A DNA stretch of 36,657 nucleotides. It comes from Bacillus fungorum (GTDB lineage Bacteria > Bacillota > Bacilli > Bacillales > Bacillaceae_G). This document shows positions 14,956-23,450 of the stretch, in pieces. The notes beneath the pieces were generated by a model that saw nothing but the letters and a program-made list of their open reading frames with translations, made no database searches and had not been told where the DNA came from. Each line of letters begins with the position of its first letter. Within the stretch, counting starts at the first letter, position 1. Location of the stretch: contig NZ_NWUW01000037.1 in assembly GCF_002746455.1 (NCBI RefSeq), positions 1 to 36,657 on the forward strand, in the 5' to 3' direction. A program made the position numbers and the translations under genes.

Positions 14956-15627
14956 TCATTCTTTTACGATTGCCATTACAAATCCATCGTATCCCTTACT
15001 TCCGACAGTTTGAAGCGCTGTAGCACTAACACGCGGCTCAGCAGCTATTAATTCATAGAAACGGCGTATCCCTTGTACACGGGGGTCATTACTAGTATTA
15101 TCAATTACTTCTCCTTCACGTACTACGTTATCTCCAATAATGACAGTTCCCGGGCGTGATAGTTTCAGCGCCCATTCAAAATAAGCAGGGTTATTTTGTT
15201 TATCAGCATCTATGAAAATAAAATCAAATGGTCCATATTTCTCATCTTCTATTTGCTGTAAAGAATCTAAAGCTAATCCTACTCGTATTTCAATTTTATC
15301 AGTCAAATTAGCACGTTCAATATTGCTACGTGCAATTTCTGCATGTTTTTCATTTGCTTCCAATGTAACAACTCGGCCCCCAGATGGCAATCCCCTCGCA
15401 AGCCATATCGTGCTATATCCGCCTAGAGTACCAATTTCTAAAATGTTACGCGCTCCTTGAATTTGTACTAATAATTGTAAAAACTTCCCTTGCGTTGGTG
15501 ATACATCATGTGCTGGTAAATTAGCTGCAGCATTTTCTTGAAGAACTTCTTCTAATGTAGAATCTTTCGGTATTAATACATCACTCACATATTGATCAAC
15601 AGCCGTCCATTTCTCAATCGTACTCAT
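14956..15627 (-). CDS. SAM-dependent O-methyltransferase (caffeoyl-CoA/catechol type)
   Basis: A 223-aa class I methyltransferase of the PF01596 type. SAM-binding motif I is ILEIGTLGGYSTIWLA, the acidic ribose-binding end of strand 2 is VVTLEANEKHAEIA, and the metal/SAM segment is FDFIFIDADKQNNPAYF; GDNVVREG follows. These enzymes usually methylate catechol-type hydroxyls with a divalent cation; the substrate here is unknown. ATG is preceded by AAGGGATGG. Gaps of 133 bp to the next gene and 147 bp to the previous suggest a single-gene unit. Confidence 0.88.
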   Translation of the reverse strand: MSTIEKWTAVDQYVSDVLIPKDSTLEEVLQENAAANLPAHDVSPTQGKFLQLLVQIQGARNILEIGTLGGYSTIWLARGLPSGGRVVTLEANEKHAEIARSNIERANLTDKIEIRVGLALDSLQQIEDEKYGPFDFIFIDADKQNNPAYFEWALKLSRPGTVIIGDNVVREGEVIDNTSNDPRVQGIRRFYELIAAEPRVSATALQTVGSKGYDGFVMAIVKE

Positions 15628-15708
15628 GTAAATACCATCCCTTTCAATTTTTCAGTGCTTTCTACTATTCACTTTTGATTATACCGAAAATTCTGTCTCA
15701 TATACAAA

Positions 15709-15761
15709 AAATAAAGAAGGGACATCTACTTCATTACAGAATAGATATCCCTTCTTTATTT
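15709..15761 (-). terminator. Terminator of the short-chain reductase gene
   Basis: A long stem: AAATAAAGAAGGGA pairs perfectly with TCCCTTCTTTATTT, extended inward by CATCTA/TAGATA. It lies just after the SDR stop and has A/T-rich flanks. Confidence 0.8.
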
Positions 15762-15774
15762 ATAAATTTATCCC

Positions 15775-16494
15775 TTACGGATTAGTAGACCAAAGTCCTG
15801 CTGATTTAATAAATGTACGTTTATTTAATTTCAGCTGCGCTACGATAAACTCTGCAATATCTTCTGCTTGCATTACTTTATCTGGATTTCCATCAGTTAA
15901 CCCTAAATCTACAGCCATATCAGTTGCTACTGTACTTGGAGTTAAAGCTGTTACACGAATGTTATGCTTACGAACTTCCATCGCTAACGATTCTGTTAAG
16001 CCAAGAACACCAAATTTAGAAGCACTATATGCACTTGTTACAGGTGCACCTTTTTGTCCGGCTGTAGATGAAATATTAATAATATCACCAGATTTTTGCT
16101 CAATCATGCTTGGTAAAGCGGCACGAGTTGCATAGTATACACCCATTAAGTTTACTTGAATGATTTTTTCCCAATCAGCAACGTCTAATTCTAAAAACTT
16201 ACCAAATTTAGAAATACCAGCGTTATTAATTAAAATATCGATAGAGCCTAAACCGTTTTTTAATGTCTCAATCGCAGTAGTCACTTCTTCATATGAAGAA
16301 ACATCAGCAGTCGCAATAACAGCTTTTACGCCTTCTGCTTCTACTTCTTTCGCTACAGCTTTTAAGTTTTCTTCTGAACGAGCTAAAAGACCGACATTTA
16401 CGCCTTCTTTCGCTAATGCAATTGCTACAGCACGACCAATACCTCTACCTGCGCCTGTAATTAAAGCATTTTTGCCTTGTAATAATTCTGCCAA
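15775..16494 (-). CDS. Short-chain dehydrogenase, FabG-like 3-ketoacyl reductase
   Basis: A 239-aa classical SDR: NAD(P)-binding TGAGRGIGRAVA near the N-terminus, NNAG (INNAGIS), catalytic Ser in ISSTAG, and Tyr-Lys in YSASKFG. The C-terminus IKSAGLWSTNP fits the 3-ketoacyl-ACP reductase-like group including B. subtilis YoxD. No fab genes are adjacent, so it is probably not the essential FabG. I chose TTG at 16492-16494 because AAGGAGTG lies about 7 bases upstream; a GTG three codons earlier is almost on top of that site. A TATAAT box is present upstream in the 16504-16691 gap. Confidence 0.88.
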   Translation of the reverse strand: MAELLQGKNALITGAGRGIGRAVAIALAKEGVNVGLLARSEENLKAVAKEVEAEGVKAVIATADVSSYEEVTTAIETLKNGLGSIDILINNAGISKFGKFLELDVADWEKIIQVNLMGVYYATRAALPSMIEQKSGDIINISSTAGQKGAPVTSAYSASKFGVLGLTESLAMEVRKHNIRVTALTPSTVATDMAVDLGLTDGNPDKVMQAEDIAEFIVAQLKLNKRTFIKSAGLWSTNP

Positions 16495-16691
16495 GTATAA
16501 CACTCCTTAATCTTCTCAGTTGTTTATTATATTAAAAGTGTATCTATGTTTATGAAAAAAGGCAATGATGCACTTTCATGTGCGTAGGTTACTTGTAGGT
16601 AACTATAGAAAATTTACAATAAAGAAACCTCCTATACTTCACATATTTAATGTAAAATAAAGAGTAAGTCTTAACAGGAGAGTGTATACGT

Positions 16692-17279
16692 ATGAAAAGA
16701 AAAAAATGGTTCTTATCACTAACTGCAGTAGGACTATGTATCATATTTTTTGCAATGTACTTTATATTTGGTAATCCTCTAAACTATAAAGTAATAGAAA
16801 AAGATACCCATGATTATCTCCATACTATAAAAAACTATAAACAAAAAGAGATACAAAGCATCACCGGAAAATATACTCCCCTTTATAATATCGGCTATTA
16901 TGCAACAGTAGTATATAAAGACGAACCTTATTTTGCATACTCTTATACATACGATAATAATAAAAAAATAATACAAGACAACGGCATTTTAGGAAGACAT
17001 ACTGAATCATTTGAGCATCTTAATTTAAACTGGTTACTGTTCGACCAATTAATAAAAGGTATTCATACAAACTTACAAGAAAGAGGTTTAAGTGAAAAAA
17101 GGGATTATTCTATACGACACGTTCAATTCATTGATATTGATGATGATAAAAACGGTGCAGAAGCATACGTTGACTTTAAGAAAGATAAAGAATCTGATTA
17201 CTCATACCGTATGAATAGTGAAGGAAAAGCTTATCAGTATAGCTGCAGCAATGGTAAATGTATTTATAAAGAGAAATAG
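16692..17279 (+). CDS. Exported or membrane-anchored protein, DUF3139-like
   Basis: A 195-aa protein with a basic start and one hydrophobic segment (about residues 6-26) acting as signal or anchor. An extracellular part follows, with YKVIEKDTHDYLHTIK, IQSITGKYTPLYNIGYYATVVYKDEP and a Tyr-rich FAYSYTYDN. That order resembles DUF3139 proteins, but this one is longer, and the assignment is tentative. Function is unknown. AGGAG lies about 10 bases before ATG. It converges on the histidine kinase; its last codons form one arm of a 21-bp inverted repeat. Confidence 0.65.
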   Translation: MKRKKWFLSLTAVGLCIIFFAMYFIFGNPLNYKVIEKDTHDYLHTIKNYKQKEIQSITGKYTPLYNIGYYATVVYKDEPYFAYSYTYDNNKKIIQDNGILGRHTESFEHLNLNWLLFDQLIKGIHTNLQERGLSEKRDYSIRHVQFIDIDDDKNGAEAYVDFKKDKESDYSYRMNSEGKAYQYSCSNGKCIYKEK

Positions 17280-17317
17280 TGTTAGAAAATATCCTCCTAA
17301 CACTATTTCTCTTTATA
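17265..17317. terminator. Shared convergent hairpin, 21-bp perfect stem
   Basis: Arms 17265-17285 and 17297-17317 are perfect complements with an 11-nt loop. The left arm holds the plus-strand stop (17277-17279) and the right arm holds the kinase stop (17303-17305), so both genes end in the same codons (Tyr-Lys-Glu-Lys-stop). T-richness after the stem is only moderate on either side. It probably acts as a two-way terminator. Confidence 0.75.
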
Positions 17318-18379
17318 TTTAGGAATACACACAATAAATTCTGTCCCATTCCCTTCCTCACTCTCGACTTTTATCTCTCCTTGATGAAGGTCGAGCACTT
17401 TCTTTACAATAGCTAAACCTAAGCCACTTCCTCCATAGGCACGATTTCGTGAAGAATCCGCTTTATAAAAACGTTCAAAAATATGTTGCTTCTGTTCTTC
17501 AGATATACCAATTCCCGAATCACGAATAAGCACTTCCACTACTTTCTCATATTCTTTTAACTGGATTGTAATTGTGCCGCCACCACTTGGAGTAAATTTA
17601 ATACTATTATAAATTAAATTAATCCACACTTGACTCATACTTTCTTGGTCAGCAGTAATGTGCACTTTCTCTAAATTAAGTTCTAATTCAATTTCTTTTT
17701 CAGTCCAGAGCGGTTCACTATTTAACACAATTTGCTTTAACTGCTGATCTAATCGATAAGTCTCGCTTTCTGGTGTATATTCTTCCGACTCTAAAAGGGT
17801 AAGCTTCAGTAAATTTTGACTCAGTTTAGATAATCTCGTTGTTTCCGTTTCAATAATGGTAAGGTAATGCTTTCTTTTTTCCTCGGAAAGACTGTTATCT
17901 TGTAGTGCTCTAGCAAATCCTTTTATAGAAGTTAATGGTGACTGTATTTCATGAGAAACATTTGATACAAATTCCTGGCGCATTTTCTCCATCGCATTCA
18001 GTTCATCTGTCATATCATTTATACTTTTTACGAGCACACCAATTTCTCCATCATACTTTTCTTCATTTCGTATTTTTACAGAGAAGTCTCCTTTTGCAAT
18101 TTTTTGTATCGGTTCAATAATAGTCCAAATCATTGCCTCTCGCTTCGGTCTCATTAATACTCCGATCAATACCCAAATAAGAACAATAAATACAAAGCCG
18201 ACCATATCACTAATTAAAAAAGTAACAAACGGCGATACGTTTATTTCAAGAGTATCTAATATACTAGATGCTACATAAAATGCGATAGACCAAATGATAG
18301 TGAGAAAAGAAAAGAGCGCTATTACCGCTCCAATTACTTTCAATATCTTCAACTTACTCATTCGTTCTCTTCTTCTCAT
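17303..18379 (-). CDS. Sensor histidine kinase
   Basis: A 358-aa membrane kinase. It has two transmembrane helices (about 13-37 and 47-75) with a very short external loop between, then HAMP (about 75-130), HisKA with phosphoacceptor His143 in SNVSHEIQSPLTSIKG, and HATPase with NLIYNSIKFTP, DSGIGI and GSGLGLAIVKK. The short loop suggests sensing in or at the membrane, as in kinases that respond to cell-envelope stress. The ATG shares ATGA with the response-regulator stop, so the two are translationally coupled. The ligand is unknown. The neighbouring BmrA-like exporter is a plausible target (inference). Confidence 0.92.
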   Translation of the reverse strand: MRRRERMSKLKILKVIGAVIALFSFLTIIWSIAFYVASSILDTLEINVSPFVTFLISDMVGFVFIVLIWVLIGVLMRPKREAMIWTIIEPIQKIAKGDFSVKIRNEEKYDGEIGVLVKSINDMTDELNAMEKMRQEFVSNVSHEIQSPLTSIKGFARALQDNSLSEEKRKHYLTIIETETTRLSKLSQNLLKLTLLESEEYTPESETYRLDQQLKQIVLNSEPLWTEKEIELELNLEKVHITADQESMSQVWINLIYNSIKFTPSGGGTITIQLKEYEKVVEVLIRDSGIGISEEQKQHIFERFYKADSSRNRAYGGSGLGLAIVKKVLDLHQGEIKVESEEGNGTEFIVCIPKYKEK

Positions 18380-19053
18380 TTACTTACCTCTAAGCGATAT
18401 CCTAAACCTCTTATTGTTTTAATACTAAACTTCGACTGCTCTTCTTGGAACTTCTCACGCAACCGATTAATATGAACATCTAGTGTACGTTCATTCCCTT
18501 CAAAATCATATCCCCATACATCTTCAATTAATTGCTCTCTCGAACAAGTTCTTCCCGCTTTAGAACCTAAAGTAAAGAGTAATTCGAATTCTTTTAGCGG
18601 TAACGTAACCGTTTGTTCTCCAATTGTAACTTCAAATGTTTTACGATTTAACAGTACATTTCCAACTTGGATTGATTGCGATACTGTAATTTGGTAACGT
18701 TTCAGTAGTGCCTTTACTCTTACTACTAATTCTATCGGATCAAAAGGTTTTACAAGATAATCATCCGTGCCAAGGTGAAACCCTTTTACTTTTTGAGACG
18801 TTTCTCCTTTAGCAGTTAGCATCAGAACCGGGATATCATAGTATTTTCTTAATTCAAAACATACATCAAATCCATCCATATTCGGCATCATAATATCCAA
18901 AATAACCATATCGACTTTCACTTCATCTATTTTCTGAAGTGCATCTAGTCCATCAATTGCTTCATATATTTGAAAACCTTCTCTTTCTAAAAATACAGAC
19001 ACAAGTTCCCTAATATGCGGATCATCGTCTACTATTAAAATATTAGGTATCAA
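18376..19053 (-). CDS. OmpR/PhoB-family response regulator
   Basis: A 225-aa protein with a receiver domain (acidic pair in ILIVDDD, phosphoacceptor Asp53 in VILDIMMPNMDG, Lys in YLVKPF) and a winged-helix C-terminal domain (PLKEFELLFTLG onward, VDVHINRLR-type recognition helix seen as LDVHINRLREKF). I prefer TTG at 19051-19053, since AAAGGA lies 9 bases upstream; in-frame ATGs earlier sit too close to any ribosome site. It is coupled to the kinase by ATGA. OmpR-type regulators bind 11-bp direct repeats, and such repeats lie upstream of the adjacent exporter gene (20962-20983). Confidence 0.92.
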   Translation of the reverse strand: MIPNILIVDDDPHIRELVSVFLEREGFQIYEAIDGLDALQKIDEVKVDMVILDIMMPNMDGFDVCFELRKYYDIPVLMLTAKGETSQKVKGFHLGTDDYLVKPFDPIELVVRVKALLKRYQITVSQSIQVGNVLLNRKTFEVTIGEQTVTLPLKEFELLFTLGSKAGRTCSREQLIEDVWGYDFEGNERTLDVHINRLREKFQEEQSKFSIKTIRGLGYRLEVSK

Positions 19054-19096
19054 AGAAACCATTTCCTTTCTAATTAGCATCCTTATATAATTTTTA

Positions 19097-19142
19097 AAAA
19101 TGAATAATCAATGAAGTAAAATCTCCACTGATTATTCATTTT
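19097..19142 (-). terminator. Terminator of the BmrA-like gene
   Basis: A 14-bp perfect stem (19097-19110 with 19129-19142) with an 18-nt loop, T-rich after it on the minus strand. The exporter stop codon overlaps its edge. It separates the exporter from the two-component genes. Confidence 0.85.
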
Positions 19143-20901
19143 ATAATGCAGCCTCTTTAATTTTCAATTGTTGCGTTGCAAATTCACGATACATGTCATG
19201 TGTGCGTAACAATTCATCATGTGTACCGCTTCCTGTAAGATTCCCTTTTTCTATAAAGAAAATTTTATCTGCATCTACTACAGTAGAAAGTCTATGTGCA
19301 ATAACTAACGTTGTTCTGCCTTTCATTAAATTATTTAATGCCTTTTGAACGACAGACTCTGATTTACTATCTAAACTAGAAGTTGCTTCATCTAACATAA
19401 GAATTTGTGGATTTCTAAGTAACGCTCGGGCAATGGCAATTCGCTGTCTTTGTCCTCCAGAAAGCTTTACACCACGTTCTCCAACTTCTGTTGCATATCC
19501 ATTTGGCAAATCATGAATAAATGCATCAACATATGCCATCGCTGCTACTTTTTCAATTTCTTCATCTGTCACTTCGCCCTCAACACCGTAACAAATGTTA
19601 TCACGAATCGTTCCATCAATTAACGGACTATCTTGCGATACGTAACCGATTTGACGTCGCCATGACTGTAATGAATAGTTCGTAATCGAGTCTTTTCCTA
19701 ATTTAATGGCACCGCTAGTCGGCTCATAAAAACGTTCTAATAATGAGAATAACGTCGTTTTCCCGCTACCACTTGGCCCTACAATCGCTGTCACTTTTCC
19801 TGATTCAATTGTAAAATCAATATTTTTCAAGACTTGCTCTTCTTCGTTGTACTCGAAATGTACATTTTCAAGAACGATTGGCTGCTTAGCATTTGTGACC
19901 TTCACACCAGTTTCATGGTCTTCTACTTCATATTCTAAAATGGTATTAATTCTTTCCGTTGCACCAATTGCCTTTTGGAATTGTGTAAAGAACATAGATA
20001 ATTGACTCATTGGCATGATAATTTGAACTAAATATAAAATAAACGCTACTAGTTCCCCTGTTGTTAATGCTCCGCTAGAAACACGCATTCCACCATAGCC
20101 TACGATAATAACAAGCAGTGCCATTAAAACAAACGACATAACTGGTGAAATTAACGCTTGCACTTTCCCCTCTTTCAAACCAAATTGCAATAACCTTTCG
20201 ATGCCTTTATTTCCAGTTTCATATTCTCTTTTTTCTGTGTTTGAAGATTTCACTAAACGAATTTCTGATAACACTTGCGTTAATACACTAGTAAACGAAG
20301 CCGTTTCATCTTGAAGTGCTTTTGAAATCTTATACATTTTTCTTCCAAGTGGAACTAAAATTAATACTGACAATGGAATAACCGTTAAAAGTAAAAGTGT
20401 CATTTTCCAATCTAAAACGAATAATACAATTAATGATCCGACGATTGAAATACCACCTGTTAATAAGTTTGACAAGTGCTCAGAAATTAACGTTTTCACA
20501 ACTCCTGTATCATTTGTCATACGGCTAATTGTATCGCCTGTTCTATTTTGATCATAATAAGTTACCGGTAAAATAAGCACCTTTTTCCACAAACGTTCTC
20601 TCAGTCCAGCTACAATCTTCTGTCCTATATAATTTAATAAATATATAGACAATCCTGCAGCTATAGTTTGCATAATAAAGAATGCAATTAGCCCAACAAT
20701 TTGTCCTGTACTAATTGACGAAAGTGAAAAATTATCTACTAATCCTTTTGTTAACATCGGAATAAATAAACTCGCTCCCGTAGAAAGCAAACTCATTAAT
20801 AACGCAAAAACAAGAATCCCTTTCGGAGGATTTGCATCTTGAATAAGGCGTAAAAACTGCCTCCAACTCCCTTTTTTCTTTGTCTCATTTCTAACTTCCA
20901 T
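19141..20901 (-). CDS. bmrA: BmrA-like multidrug ABC exporter (half transporter)
   Basis: A 586-aa protein with six transmembrane helices in the first ~320 residues and a C-terminal ATPase. Motifs are Walker A GPSGSGKTT, Q-loop YVSQDSPL, signature LSGGQRQR, Walker B ILMLDEATSSLD and H-loop IAHRLST. It matches B. subtilis BmrA (YvcC) along its length, for example LRERLWKKVLILPVTYYDQN and AFILYLVQIIMPM. It should act as a homodimer exporting amphipathic drugs. ATG is preceded by GAGGAGATG. Tandem 11-bp repeats overlap the promoter region, and a two-component system is encoded just downstream, suggesting inducible expression. Confidence 0.9.
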   Translation of the reverse strand: MEVRNETKKKGSWRQFLRLIQDANPPKGILVFALLMSLLSTGASLFIPMLTKGLVDNFSLSSISTGQIVGLIAFFIMQTIAAGLSIYLLNYIGQKIVAGLRERLWKKVLILPVTYYDQNRTGDTISRMTNDTGVVKTLISEHLSNLLTGGISIVGSLIVLFVLDWKMTLLLLTVIPLSVLILVPLGRKMYKISKALQDETASFTSVLTQVLSEIRLVKSSNTEKREYETGNKGIERLLQFGLKEGKVQALISPVMSFVLMALLVIIVGYGGMRVSSGALTTGELVAFILYLVQIIMPMSQLSMFFTQFQKAIGATERINTILEYEVEDHETGVKVTNAKQPIVLENVHFEYNEEEQVLKNIDFTIESGKVTAIVGPSGSGKTTLFSLLERFYEPTSGAIKLGKDSITNYSLQSWRRQIGYVSQDSPLIDGTIRDNICYGVEGEVTDEEIEKVAAMAYVDAFIHDLPNGYATEVGERGVKLSGGQRQRIAIARALLRNPQILMLDEATSSLDSKSESVVQKALNNLMKGRTTLVIAHRLSTVVDADKIFFIEKGNLTGSGTHDELLRTHDMYREFATQQLKIKEAAL

Positions 20902-20961
20902 ACATGTTCATCTCCTCGTGTTAAACCAAACTGTTCTTTCTAAAAATAGAATACAATACAA

Positions 20962-20983
20962 ATGTAAACTGAATGTAAACACA
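20962..20983. promoter_or_regulatory. Tandem 11-bp repeat upstream of bmrA
   Basis: ATGTAAACTGA directly followed by ATGTAAACACA (on the minus strand GTTTACAT twice, 11 bp apart). One-helical-turn direct repeats are the usual binding pattern of OmpR/PhoB regulators, and one is encoded next door. It lies 60-80 bases upstream of the bmrA start and could overlap a -35 box TTTACA. Confidence 0.5.
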
Positions 20984-21141
20984 TTTTCTCTGTTTTTACA
21001 AAATATACATACAAACTCATCTTTACAACAGATATAAATATCTGATATTATTACCTGGTACTTAATATTATTCTATGTGAATTTTAGATAACTAATTTAC
21101 AATACTATATAAATCTCCAGTTATTGAAAGGAGTATCCTTT

Positions 21142-21906
21142 TTGCAAACAAATATACATTCTGAAAAGGAAACAATCATTTTTATTCATGGATTAGTCGG
21201 CAATCGTCGCGCCTTCAAAAAAGAGCATAAACGATTTTCCGCCTCTTACAACATTATTACTTATGACTTATTAGGTCACGGCGATGATAAAGGAGAAGCT
21301 ATCGAATTTTCATTACAGCGTCTCGTGGATCAATTATTGAACTTATACGAAAAAGAAGGCATTCAAAAAGCTCATATTTGCGCTTTAAGCTACGGCTGTT
21401 ATATCTCTACCATTTTTGCACAAATGCACCCAGAAAAAGTATTAAGCATTTGTCATATTGGTGGACATTATAATAATCCTTCCCTTTTATATAACGTATT
21501 TCAAAAGTTTTGGGAGAAGCGAGGAGACGATTACTCTAAATGGCTCTCTCAATACGCAAATACCATTTTTCCAAGTGGCATACTAAAGGCAAATCCGTTC
21601 GCAGTCATTTCAAGAAATATTTATTACCGTTTCGGATTGCAATTACACTCATCAATTATTGCCCAATCATTACGACACCGTTTAGAATTCGATTTAAAAT
21701 CTAAATTAAAATCACTTCCCCACCCTATTCTATGGGTAATGGGCGAACATGATCATCTCTATAAATCTTGTCTTTTTGATTTAAAGTCTATTCTCCCTAA
21801 CGTTTTATATAAAGAAATACCGTTAGCAGGACATGCAGCAAACTTATTTCGTCCCAACTACTTTCATGACCTATACGCTCGATTTTTAAATGGGAAGTTA
21901 CAGTAA
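21142..21906 (+). CDS. Alpha/beta-fold hydrolase
   Basis: A 254-aa protein with TTG start at 21142, chosen because AAAGGAG lies 8 bases upstream; the open frame begins six codons earlier. It has oxyanion segment IIFIHGLVGN, nucleophile elbow ALSYG (Ser, with Ala in place of the first Gly), Asp in MGEHDHL and His in LAGHAAN, forming a plausible catalytic triad. LLGHGDDKGE follows the second strand. The substrate is unknown; the fold includes esterases, lactonases and acyl-transferring enzymes. It is divergent from bmrA and convergent with entFM. Confidence 0.82.
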   Translation: MQTNIHSEKETIIFIHGLVGNRRAFKKEHKRFSASYNIITYDLLGHGDDKGEAIEFSLQRLVDQLLNLYEKEGIQKAHICALSYGCYISTIFAQMHPEKVLSICHIGGHYNNPSLLYNVFQKFWEKRGDDYSKWLSQYANTIFPSGILKANPFAVISRNIYYRFGLQLHSSIIAQSLRHRLEFDLKSKLKSLPHPILWVMGEHDHLYKSCLFDLKSILPNVLYKEIPLAGHAANLFRPNYFHDLYARFLNGKLQ

Positions 21907-21937
21907 AAACTACTACATTCCCGATCTATTCAACTAT

Positions 21938-21973
21938 AAAAAGGCTTCCCAAGTTTCCCTGGAAAGCCTTTTC
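21938..21973. terminator. Two-way terminator between the hydrolase and entFM
   Basis: AAAAGGCTTCCC pairs with GGAAAGCCTTTT around a short loop with one imperfect position. T-runs or A-runs on both sides suit termination of both converging genes. Confidence 0.75.
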
Positions 21974-22005
21974 TCTATACGAAAAGTATATAAAACTACT
22001 TTTTC

Positions 22006-23268
22006 TTAGTATGCTTTTGTGTAACCTAACATGTGCTTGCTCCAGTAAGAGTTGCTTACAGAACTAATACGTACACCAGTTGCATCAGTTTCTGCACTAA
22101 TGAACTGACCGTTTCCTAAGTAAACACCCATGTGAGAAGGACCTGATTTATAAGTATTTTGGAAGTATACTAAATCACCTGGTTGTGGATTGCTAGTTTT
22201 TGTTTTAGAGCTCCAGTATCCAGCAACTGTTTGACGAGCGCCTTTATGACCAGTTTGATTTAATACGTAGTGAATGAATCCACTGCAGTCAAAACCAGCA
22301 GGTGTTGTACCAGCAGTTCTGTATGGTGAACCATTTAAAGATCTAGCGAATCCAGCGATTGAAGATGTATCTCCACCTGTTGTTGGTTTTTGTACATCTT
22401 TAACTGGTTGTTGAACGTTATTAGTAACGTTGTTTACTCCGCCTTTTACAAACTTAACGAAGTCTGCACTTACATAACCTGTGCGGCCATTATGGTTAAT
22501 TTTGTACCAACCATTTTCAGCGCCAGTAACGTTTAATACTGTACCGTTTGTTACGCCACCGATTACAGCGTTGTATGTAGCTGGGCCTGTACGTACTTTT
22601 AAAGCACCAGTATTAACAACATAAGAACCACCAGTTTGAACTGTAGTAGTATTGTTGTTTGTAGTTGGTTGTTGTGTTTGGTTAGATACAGCAGAACCAC
22701 CTTTTGTTACGAAGTCTTTGCTTACGTATCCAGTTCCACCATTGAAGTTGATTTTAAACCAATCTTGTACTTCACCAACAACTTGTACTGTTTTACCTTT
22801 ATTTACAGAACCTAATACTGTATGAGATGTACTTGGGCCTGTACGTACGTTCAGTGAAGAAACGTTTACTGTGTAAGTACCTGTTCCTTGTTGAACAGTA
22901 GTAGTAGTTCCTTTTTGACCACCAGTCGTTACGAAGTCACCACTTACATAACCAGTTTGACCGTTTACAGTTACTTTGAACCAACCGTTTTCTTGTCCAA
23001 TTACTTGTAGTACTTGACCTGATTTCACTTTAGAAATAACGTTATGTCCTGTACCAGCACCTGAACGAACATTTAATACATCAGCAGTTACTGTGTATTT
23101 TAAGTCAGATTTTGTTTCTACAGTTTTTGTTTCAGTTACATTCGTTTGAGTTTGTCCATTAATTTCTTTTAGCGCTTCATTTGAAACTTGTGCATGAGCA
23201 GAATCCATACCTGGAACTGCAACACCCACTACAGAAGCTGCTGCTAAACCTGCAATTACTTTTTTCAT
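22006..23268 (-). CDS. entFM: EntFM: SH3b x3 and NlpC/P60 cell-wall hydrolase
   Basis: A 420-aa secreted protein. The signal peptide ends at AHA-Q (26/27). Three bacterial SH3 domains follow at about 55-115, 130-188 and 213-275, each with an LNVR or LKVR motif and GYVS ending. A Thr/Asn/Gln-rich linker leads to a C-terminal NlpC/P60 domain (about 300-420) with Cys328 in FDCSGF and His379 in SHMGVY. I recognise it as B. cereus EntFM, originally called an enterotoxin but best seen as a wall peptidase affecting shape, motility and adhesion. It is monocistronic, with a long AT-rich upstream region containing repeats (see 23324 and 23418). Confidence 0.93.
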   Translation of the reverse strand: MKKVIAGLAAASVVGVAVPGMDSAHAQVSNEALKEINGQTQTNVTETKTVETKSDLKYTVTADVLNVRSGAGTGHNVISKVKSGQVLQVIGQENGWFKVTVNGQTGYVSGDFVTTGGQKGTTTTVQQGTGTYTVNVSSLNVRTGPSTSHTVLGSVNKGKTVQVVGEVQDWFKINFNGGTGYVSKDFVTKGGSAVSNQTQQPTTNNNTTTVQTGGSYVVNTGALKVRTGPATYNAVIGGVTNGTVLNVTGAENGWYKINHNGRTGYVSADFVKFVKGGVNNVTNNVQQPVKDVQKPTTGGDTSSIAGFARSLNGSPYRTAGTTPAGFDCSGFIHYVLNQTGHKGARQTVAGYWSSKTKTSNPQPGDLVYFQNTYKSGPSHMGVYLGNGQFISAETDATGVRISSVSNSYWSKHMLGYTKAY

Positions 23269-23323
23269 AAGTTGTCTTTACTTCCTTTCCCTACTATCCT
23301 CTTCAAAAAACTTATAAACTTAA

Positions 23324-23346
23324 TACTTTACAATATTATCAAAGTA
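23324..23346. promoter_or_regulatory. Dyad in the entFM upstream region
   Basis: TACTTT-N11-AAAGTA, 23 bp, centred about 65 bases upstream of the entFM start and so probably within or just after the promoter. It is operator-like, but no specific factor is implied. Confidence 0.35.
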
Positions 23347-23417
23347 AAATATTCATCAAGTTCCATTTTTTAACAAGAGTTTTATTTTTCACACAGAATT
23401 CATTTTAAATGAATGAA

Positions 23418-23450
23418 GTGAATTCCGCGTGAACTTCATGTGAACTTTAC
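23418..23450. promoter_or_regulatory. Three tandem 11-bp repeats upstream of entFM
   Basis: GTGAATTCCGC, GTGAACTTCAT and GTGAACTTTAC follow each other with no gap, 150-182 bases before the entFM start. The constant part is GTGAAYT at exactly one helical turn, as expected for a response regulator of the OmpR class. A further near-palindrome, ATTCATTTTAAATGAAT, abuts on the left. Confidence 0.5.

Noticed and set aside
16160..16510. 116-aa plus-strand frame opposite the short-chain reductase
   Set aside because: The sense strand encodes a complete SDR with all catalytic motifs; the antisense frame has no ribosome binding site.
23418..23450. Short CRISPR-like array
   Set aside because: The three repeats are 11 bp with no spacers, and no cas genes are present; a regulator site is the better reading.
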